From Verrucomicrobiales bacterium (GTDB lineage Bacteria; Verrucomicrobiota; Verrucomicrobiia; Limisphaerales; F1-80-MAGS106): 10,170 bases of DNA. Of this stretch, positions 4,978 through 10,170 are shown piece by piece. The DNA is taken from contig CANLCA010000054.1 in NCBI GenBank assembly GCA_947487925.1, forward strand, positions 1 to 10,170. Reading direction: 5' to 3'. The notes under the pieces are model-generated. The model saw only the letters and a program-made list of their open reading frames with translations, was not told where the DNA came from and did no database searches. Positions within the stretch are counted from its first letter, which is position 1; every line of letters begins with the position of its first letter. The translations under genes were made by a program, and so were the position numbers.

Positions 4978-6918
4978 ATGTCGTCAGACTCAGATACCTC
5001 CGCTCAATCCCCATCGCAGTCACACTCTCCCCACGGACACGCACAGCGAGAGCCGTCCCAAAATCACCTTATGTCCATGACTGTCGCCGCTCTCGGCGTG
5101 GTCTTTGGTGACATCGGAACGAGCCCTCTCTATGCGCTCAGGGAGTGTTTCCATGGCGCGCACGGAATGGAACCGCGCAGCGAGAACATTTTGGGAATCC
5201 TGTCGCTCATCCTGTGGTCTCTAATTCTCATCGTTTCGTTGAAATACCTGACACTTGTCATGAAGGCGGACAACGATCGCGAAGGAGGCATCCTGGCGCT
5301 TCTCGCCCTGACCTTGCCGACAAACAACCCGCGCGGCACCCACTGCAAGCTGCTATTGTCTATGGGTATGTTCGGCGCCGCCTTGCTCTACGGCGACGGT
5401 ATCATCACGCCCGCTGTCTCTGTGCTGAGTGCCGTTGAGGGCTTGGAGGTGGCCACATCTTCCTTTAAACCCTTGCTCATCCCGCTGACGGTTTCGATCT
5501 TGTTAGTGCTCTTCCTGCTCCAACGTGGAGGCAGTGGGAAGGTCGGGAGACTCTTCGGTCCCGTGATGATGCTGTGGTTTGCTGTGCTGGCAGCTCTTGG
5601 CCTCCGCGGGATCAGCATGGCCCCCGAAGTGCTTCTGGCAATCAACCCTCTTAAGGCCCTCTCATTTCTGGCGAACGGTGGCTATCCAGGGTTCGTCATC
5701 CTTGGCAGTGTGTTTCTGGCCGTCACAGGAGCTGAGGCGCTTTACGCGGACATGGGACATTTCGGGCTGAAACCGATCCGCAAGGCATGGACCTGGTTTG
5801 TGCTGCCGGCTCTTGTTCTCAACTATCTCGGGCAAGGCGCGCTCTTGCTGGCGAACCCCGAGGCCTCCAGCAATCCTTTCTACCGCCTGGCTCCAGCCTG
5901 GGCTCTCTACCCTCTGGTGTGTCTCGCGACTTTTGCCGCCGTGATTGCGTCCCAAGCCCTCATCACAGGAGCGTTCTCTCTCACGGTGTCGGCAATCCAA
6001 TTGGGGTTTCTGCCCCGGATGGAGATCCAGCACACTTCCAGCGCGGAGAGAGGGCAGATCTATCTGCCATTCGTGAACTGGTCGCTGTTTGTCGCGTGCA
6101 TCACCCTGGTCATCGGGTTCGGATCCTCAGCTTCGCTCGCGGCAGCCTACGGTATCGCCGTCACGCTCACGATGGCCATCACCACGATACTGTTCTACTA
6201 CGCGGCCAGACGTCTCTGGCGCTGGCCCGTGTGGTCAACCATGTCTCTCTGCGGTGTCTTCCTCGCGGTTGAAGTCACCTTTTTTGCAGCCAACCTCACC
6301 AAATTCACCCACGGCGGATGGTTCCCCATTTTCGTCGGTTTCGTGATCTACACTCTGATGTCCACATGGCGCATCGGCCGACGTTTATTGCGCGAAAGTC
6401 TCGAACAAAGCTCACTTCCTCTCTCGCTGTTCCTAGCCGACCTCCAGAATTCCAAAGTCCATCGCGTGCCCGGAACAGCCCTGTTTATGTCAGGCAATCT
6501 CGAGGGAGCTCCCATAGCCCTCCTCCACAATCTCAAGCACAACAAGGTGCTCCACGAACGCACGCTCATCCTCACGATTATCAACGAGGTCGTCCCACAT
6601 GTGGAACCTGGAAAACGGGTCACCCTTGAGAAATTGGAGGGAGGACTCATGCGGATTATTGCCCGGTTCGGTTTCATGGAAGAACCCGCCGTGGATCTAG
6701 TGCTCGAGGCCTGCAGAAAGCAAGGTCTGGATATCAAACCCGCAGAGAGCACTTTCTTCCTCAGCCGCGAAACGGTCATTCCCAGCGAACGCCCCGGCAT
6801 GCCTCTCTGGCGGGATTCCTTGTTCGCACTGATGGCTCAAAATGCGCATCGTGCCACAAGCTTTTTCAACCTCCCTCCCAACCGCGTTGTGGAACTGGGA
6901 ATGCAAGTCGAAATCTAA
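4978..6918 (+). CDS. kup: Kup-family potassium uptake transporter
   Basis: An inner-membrane potassium/proton symporter of the KUP/HAK/KT family. With the ATG at 4978 it has 646 residues (E. coli Kup 622). A polar Ser/Pro/His/Gln-rich N-terminal tail (~32 residues) precedes the signature GVVFGDIGTSPLYALREC (about 40-57). Then follow KADNDREGGIL, YGDGIITPAVSVLSAVEGLE (about 138-157), TGAEALYADMGHFG, NYLGQGALLL and FVNWSLFVA, within about 12 hydrophobic segments. The C-terminal cytosolic domain has VPGTALFMS, LLHNLKHNKVLHERT and the ending PPNRVVELGMQVEI, nearly as in E. coli. The frame is open upstream to a TTG at 4897 (673 residues), but that stretch has no family counterpart and lies in a stable leader hairpin, so the ATG is preferred. 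Expression is probably controlled by the c-di-AMP riboswitch in its leader. Confidence 0.95.
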   Translation: MSSDSDTSAQSPSQSHSPHGHAQREPSQNHLMSMTVAALGVVFGDIGTSPLYALRECFHGAHGMEPRSENILGILSLILWSLILIVSLKYLTLVMKADNDREGGILALLALTLPTNNPRGTHCKLLLSMGMFGAALLYGDGIITPAVSVLSAVEGLEVATSSFKPLLIPLTVSILLVLFLLQRGGSGKVGRLFGPVMMLWFAVLAALGLRGISMAPEVLLAINPLKALSFLANGGYPGFVILGSVFLAVTGAEALYADMGHFGLKPIRKAWTWFVLPALVLNYLGQGALLLANPEASSNPFYRLAPAWALYPLVCLATFAAVIASQALITGAFSLTVSAIQLGFLPRMEIQHTSSAERGQIYLPFVNWSLFVACITLVIGFGSSASLAAAYGIAVTLTMAITTILFYYAARRLWRWPVWSTMSLCGVFLAVEVTFFAANLTKFTHGGWFPIFVGFVIYTLMSTWRIGRRLLRESLEQSSLPLSLFLADLQNSKVHRVPGTALFMSGNLEGAPIALLHNLKHNKVLHERTLILTIINEVVPHVEPGKRVTLEKLEGGLMRIIARFGFMEEPAVDLVLEACRKQGLDIKPAESTFFLSRETVIPSERPGMPLWRDSLFALMAQNAHRATSFFNLPPNRVVELGMQVEI

Positions 6919-6935
6919 ACCAGAACCGTTCGGTT

Positions 6936-6965
6936 GAGTCCGGCATGCTGGCTCGAGCCTGACTC
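6936..6965. terminator. Possible hairpin between convergent genes
   Basis: In the 60-bp gap between the converging kup and RDD-protein genes, GAGTC (6936-6940) plus GGC (6942-6944) pairs with GCC (6957-6959) plus GACTC (6961-6965), with one mismatch and a 12-nt loop. The loop region includes the 10-bp palindrome GGCTCGAGCC (6950-6959). It could end transcription from both sides, but no U-run follows on either strand. Confidence 0.3.
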
Positions 6966-6978
6966 CCAAATTGATGGG

Positions 6979-8481
6979 CTAAAACAGGGATGCCCGAGGA
7001 GGCATACGAACCACGATGGTTCCGGCGATTTTGTCGTGCCAGGATTGGTTATCCCGATCCCAACCCGCCCAGAAGAAGCCCAGCCCCAGAATCATGAAGG
7101 AAAAAATTGCGGAGAGACCTCGAACAAGAGCCACCCCGTAATCCAACGGAGCACCGTTGATGCGGAAACATTTGATTCCCATGATGGCTCCTCCAATGGT
7201 CGTCCCTTTCCACCCGAGCATGCCCATGTGATAGCCGATGAGCATCAGGAAGAAAGCAAACGGGTTCTGGAGGATTGCCCCGACAACAACGATGAGGATC
7301 AAGTCCAAAAACGAAGCCCAGAACCGCCTCCAGAAACCCACGCGAGGCAGGGAGAGAGCATCGAGGTGGCGGGGGCTCTCGAACGATGAACGCGTCTGAT
7401 TCTCAGCCGGGTTTAAGATGGAATCGGAGGCCGCCCCGGCACCAGGCTCAACAAAGCGGCCCTGAGGTGGGGTGCCCACGCCAACGGCCCTCGGCAGATT
7501 CGCCATCTCCACCACCGCCAACACCACCGCCCCTGCTCCAAGAGGTGTCAGCAATCCCCAGGCAATCACACCAAAGATGGGGATGGTATACAAAGCTAAA
7601 GCCAGCAGAGCCCCCACGAGGAGCGCGACCACCGGGTTCATGAGGACACCCAGGCCTGTTTGTTTGCCAAGTTGCTCACCAAGATAACGCAAAGCAGACA
7701 TCTTCCCGAAAAGGATCGCCGCTACGAAAGCGCAAATCAGGAACGGGATCACCAGGATTCCCGCCACGGAGATCATCAGAACAAACATCGTGGGACCCAT
7801 CAGCAGGAAAAGAAGGACCCCAGAGAAGAAGCTGCCCAGAGGTCGACGCGACAGGACATCCACACAAACCCCTGCCGGCTTTGAAAACAGAATCCCCATC
7901 ACGGTATAGAGCAGGAGGAATACGCCAGCGACAGCCCAAGGCCACCCTGCTTCGATCGGAAGCCATCGACCCAATAAAGGACCTTTTCCCAGCCAATTGA
8001 AGAACCACTTGAAATTGGGCGCGCTGAAACCCAGGCCCACAACATGCTTTTCACCGGAGATCGCGGAACCCGGGGCTTCCTGAACCCCTCCTCCCACAAC
8101 CACCAAATCGCCGCCAATCTTGGACTCAGGCCCGAGCTTCGCCGCGCCCATCGCGGCGACCACGTCACCGGTCACCTCGCCCTTGACTGTGGCGCTCCCC
8201 CCTACCACCACCAGATCCCCTTCTACTTTGCCAAGCACGATGGCATTGGCCCCCACGACAACCACGCCTTGGGTGACTTCGTTGGTCCCCACAATAACGT
8301 CTTGGCCAATGGCCACCCTCTCGTCGTGCTGGGACAAATGGACAAATCCCGAATCGTTCTCTAGCTGCACCGCGGCGGACACTCCTTGGATGAGCTGCAT
8401 GGCCGCCCAACAAAACAGCACGCAAAAGCCCGCCCTCGCCATTCGAGCCGGGTGCCTATCTTTTTCTGAGTTCTTCTTCAT
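6979..8481 (-). CDS. Exported beta-repeat (bactofilin-like) membrane protein with C-terminal RDD domain
   Basis: 500 residues in three parts. A signal peptide is likely at 1-36 (basic start, hydrophobic AGFCVLFCWAAMQLI core, VSA before the cut). Residues ~58-148 are short beta repeats of the type 'GDLVVVGGSATVKGEVTGDVV', like bactofilin/polymer-forming cytoskeletal repeats, but here predicted outside the cytoplasmic membrane. Residues ~183-328 hold about five hydrophobic helices. After a polar linker (330-378), residues ~380-492 form an RDD domain (RVGFWRRFWASFLDLIL; GTTIGGAIMGIKCFRINGAPL; WDRDNQSWHDKIAGTIVV). RDD domains are three-helix membrane modules, in some cases ion transporters; no activity can be assigned. 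It follows the putative anti-sigma gene by 57 nt and is the last gene of the sigma operon, so it may be an effector or sensor partner. The ATG at 8481 has only a weak GGA upstream. Confidence 0.8.
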   Translation of the reverse strand: MKKNSEKDRHPARMARAGFCVLFCWAAMQLIQGVSAAVQLENDSGFVHLSQHDERVAIGQDVIVGTNEVTQGVVVVGANAIVLGKVEGDLVVVGGSATVKGEVTGDVVAAMGAAKLGPESKIGGDLVVVGGGVQEAPGSAISGEKHVVGLGFSAPNFKWFFNWLGKGPLLGRWLPIEAGWPWAVAGVFLLLYTVMGILFSKPAGVCVDVLSRRPLGSFFSGVLLFLLMGPTMFVLMISVAGILVIPFLICAFVAAILFGKMSALRYLGEQLGKQTGLGVLMNPVVALLVGALLALALYTIPIFGVIAWGLLTPLGAGAVVLAVVEMANLPRAVGVGTPPQGRFVEPGAGAASDSILNPAENQTRSSFESPRHLDALSLPRVGFWRRFWASFLDLILIVVVGAILQNPFAFFLMLIGYHMGMLGWKGTTIGGAIMGIKCFRINGAPLDYGVALVRGLSAIFSFMILGLGFFWAGWDRDNQSWHDKIAGTIVVRMPPRASLF

Positions 8482-8538
8482 AATCTATTTCCAGGTTCCA
8501 CTGAGACAAAATCGTATAAAACTTCCCTTCCTGCACCC

Positions 8539-9003
8539 TCAACCGCGGTCGTTTGCTACTTTCCAAAATAAGGTGCCAATCCCTATCCCCGACGCATAAA
8601 CCAAGGTTGCCACTAATCCCAAACCCACCCACATCCCTGCGCTCACTTTTCCTAGGAGAAGCACGACGGCCTTGGAGAGGACGCTGCCCACCTGGCCGGC
8701 AACACTGAGTATCGGGTTTAAACTGGACCCGACCCACTGCGTTGCGGTCTCCGCCAACCCGCTGAGCGCGGCGGCCCCAAACCAGACCGCTCCGATCAAC
8801 ATCACGGTCCCGAAAGCCAAGCCGCCAAGGCGCATTGTCTTAGGCCACTCCAGCAGAGGTCGCTGCCACCAAGCCAACTGCGACCGCTCTTGGATGGCTC
8901 GTTTGACCCTGTCCCCTAAGCTCCGTGGCGCTTCCCGGTCGGGCAACGCCCGCAAACTTCGGTGCAACAGGTCCCATTCAGGTTTTTCTTCTTCTGAATT
9001 CAT
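8539..9003 (-). CDS. Small two-helix membrane protein, putative anti-sigma factor
   Basis: 154 residues, not recognised as a known family. The N-terminal ~55 residues are charged and helical-looking (WDLLHRSLRALPDREAP, then LGDRVKRAIQERS). They are followed by a hydrophobic helix at ~58-82, an amphipathic stretch (~90-118) and a second hydrophobic helix at ~122-146. Position directly after an ECF sigma gene (22 nt), cytosolic-looking N-terminus and membrane helices fit an anti-sigma factor. The protein contains no cysteine, so it is not of the zinc-binding (ZAS, HxxxCxxC) type, and the 'LP..EAP..L..RV..AI' segment resembles the start of many short anti-sigma proteins only loosely. The function is therefore an inference from context. 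It may form a complex with the downstream RDD protein. Confidence 0.6.
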   Translation of the reverse strand: MNSEEEKPEWDLLHRSLRALPDREAPRSLGDRVKRAIQERSQLAWWQRPLLEWPKTMRLGGLAFGTVMLIGAVWFGAAALSGLAETATQWVGSSLNPILSVAGQVGSVLSKAVVLLLGKVSAGMWVGLGLVATLVYASGIGIGTLFWKVANDRG

Positions 9004-9025
9004 AATTGAGTGAAAATCATCCCCA

Positions 9026-9586
9026 TCAGAGAGTGCCGCGTCCCAAGACCTCGCCTGTTTCCATCGAGAGCTTCAATTTGCGCCGCAGCGACTCCCGTGC
9101 CCGAAAAATATCTGTTTTGACTTTCGAAAGCGAAATTCTCAACTGCGCGGCGATCTCCTCGTAGCTCAGCTCCTCAAAGTGGTATAAAACCAATGGCACA
9201 CGCTGGGCTGCGGGCAGTTTTTGAAGCGCGATTTCCAGGACCTGGCGCTGGTCCACTTCCTCCAGAGCCGTCCCTGTGGTTTCCTCAACAGGAACATCCC
9301 ATAAAGGATCATCGGAATCCTCCTCCCGGCTCATCTCGGAAAAAAAACGCCACCGATTCCGATACCGCGTAAGATGGTTTAAACAGAGGTTTCGAGTGAC
9401 CGTCTTAAGCCATCCGCCCACTGTGGGGCTCGATGCCAGCTCCGCAAAGTGGTTGTAGGCCCGCAAAAACACCTCCTGCGACACATCCTCGGCATCGGCC
9501 TCCCTGCCAAGCAACCGGATGGCGAGCGAGTAAACCATGTTCTGGTACGCAAGCATAAACGACTCAAAAGTGTCGAACTCGGCCAT
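9026..9586 (-). CDS. ECF-type RNA polymerase sigma factor (RpoE-like)
   Basis: 186 residues, typical of extracytoplasmic-function sigma factors, with only regions 2 and 4. Region 2 (~10-76) reads AYQNMVYSLAIRLLG, then the strongly conserved DAEDVSQEVFLRAY, then GGWLKTVTRNLCLNHLTR, which covers -10 recognition and melting. An acidic linker (~87-112) follows. Region 4 (~115-170) reads LQKLPAAQRVPLVLYHFEELSYEEIAAQL plus the helix-turn-helix LSKVKTDIFRARESLRRKL for -35 contact. It directs polymerase to a small regulon, usually envelope stress, and is normally held by the anti-sigma encoded next to it. It is first in its operon; the ATG at 9586 has GAGAGA 5-10 nt upstream. A 7-bp hairpin lies in its leader. 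The exact ECF group cannot be told from sequence alone here. Confidence 0.93.
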   Translation of the reverse strand: MAEFDTFESFMLAYQNMVYSLAIRLLGREADAEDVSQEVFLRAYNHFAELASSPTVGGWLKTVTRNLCLNHLTRYRNRWRFFSEMSREEDSDDPLWDVPVEETTGTALEEVDQRQVLEIALQKLPAAQRVPLVLYHFEELSYEEIAAQLRISLSKVKTDIFRARESLRRKLKLSMETGEVLGRGTL

Positions 9587-9618
9587 GTTGCTCTCTCAAG
9601 ACAGCGAACGGAATATGC

Positions 9619-9645
9619 CCGGTTTCAAACTGATCGAAAAACCGG
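9619..9645 (-). promoter_or_regulatory. Hairpin in the sigma-factor 5' leader
   Basis: CCGGTTT (9619-9625) and AAACCGG (9639-9645) form a perfect 7-bp stem with a 13-nt loop, ~33 bp upstream of the sigma ATG. No U-run follows in either direction. It might be an operator or leader structure. The rest of 9587-9837 shows no gene, and I could not settle on a promoter there. Confidence 0.3.
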
Positions 9646-9837
9646 ACGGCAGAGCTTCCCGAACACTCTTCGATTGCGAGGTCGGATTCTGAACCGCGCG
9701 ATGCCCTGACCAAAATTGACACATACAGGGGGAAAACACGAACCCGCCCCGGAGGTTACAAAAATGTTTCATGAAAATAAGAGGAGAAAGGTCCGCACCC
9801 AAAAAACCGCAATCCCGTCATACTGCCCCATCGATCG

Positions 9838-10170
9838 CTAACTACGGACCACTCCCCACTGGCCCAACTTCCGAAGCGCCTCGGATGTGGCTGCCTTGAG
9901 CGCGGCCACTCGAACTGACAAAGGAAAATCGGAGGGAGCCTCGAGTGTATAGCTCTGCCGAGTCTTTTTCTGGGTCAAATAAAAAGCCTCAGGCCACTGG
10001 GGGCGACTGAGAGGGTCGTGGTTAGGCCGAATGATGCCCCCTACCGCTGGGCGGCCTTCGATTTCAGAAGCCAGATCCACTGGGCATACCATCGATACCG
10101 CATCAATCATCCCTTCTGCCAAGGAAGGCCTGGAATCGAGGTTGAGCTCATAGATGTAAAACCCGTCGGA
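9838..10170 (-). CDS. C-terminal part of an unrecognised protein (start outside window)
   Basis: The frame is open to the right edge, so at least 110 residues belong to a longer protein; the TTG at 10122 is just an internal codon. The visible part starts DGFYIYELNLDSRPSL and continues through a segment with VCPVDLASEIEGRPAVGGI and RPNHDPLSRPQWPEAFYL. It ends with a basic/hydrophobic helix (SVRVAALKAATSEALRKLGQWGV). There is no membrane helix and no motif I recognise. It is read toward the sigma operon, but 251 nt separate them, so joint transcription is doubtful. Coding character is supported by the uninterrupted frame and ordinary composition. Confidence 0.6.
   Translation of the reverse strand, partial: SDGFYIYELNLDSRPSLAEGMIDAVSMVCPVDLASEIEGRPAVGGIIRPNHDPLSRPQWPEAFYLTQKKTRQSYTLEAPSDFPLSVRVAALKAATSEALRKLGQWGVVRS

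Noticed and set aside
9737..9759. Possible autoregulated ECF promoter (GTAACC ... CGTG, minus strand) for the sigma gene
   Set aside because: The gap between the two boxes is only 13 nt, shorter than the usual ECF spacing, and the boxes are only partial matches.

Overview
The window (about 10.2 kb, moderately GC-rich) looks like chromosome from a Gram-negative bacterium of the PVC group, most probably Verrucomicrobiota. The reasons are an LpxC-FabZ fusion followed by lpxA (Chlamydiae keep the same order as separate genes), several non-ATG starts, and intergenic 'ATAAACGCAGAT'-type repeats of a kind I recall from such genomes. The phylum is an inference; no rRNA or other marker is present.

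Layout. Positions 3-359 (+) are the C-terminal end of a protein with a PA14-like domain. Positions 360-662 hold no gene but contain inverted and direct repeats. Positions 663-4136 (-) form a probable four-gene operon, read right to left: monothiol glutaredoxin, panC (pantothenate synthetase), lpxC-fabZ fusion and lpxA, the last two overlapping by an ATGA. It joins coenzyme A precursor supply to the first steps of lipid A synthesis. Positions 4137-4977 are a long non-coding divergent region. It contains a run of small hairpins (4252-4384), a good sigma70-like promoter (4611-4639), a c-di-AMP (ydaO/yuaA-type) riboswitch starting just after it (about 4646-4814), and a strong leader hairpin (4886-4934). 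These lead into kup (4978-6918, +), a potassium transporter, so potassium uptake appears to be controlled by c-di-AMP at the RNA level.

Convergent to kup is a second minus-strand operon (9586-6979): an ECF sigma factor, a small cysteine-free two-helix membrane protein in the anti-sigma position, and an exported beta-repeat (bactofilin-like) plus multi-TM plus RDD-domain protein. This looks like an envelope-sensing or envelope-remodelling module. The right edge (9838-10170, -) is the C-terminal part of an unrecognised protein.

The most noteworthy items are the c-di-AMP riboswitch-kup unit with its possible alternative hairpin, the tandem hairpin cluster of unknown role beside it, and the sigma/membrane/beta-repeat-RDD cassette.
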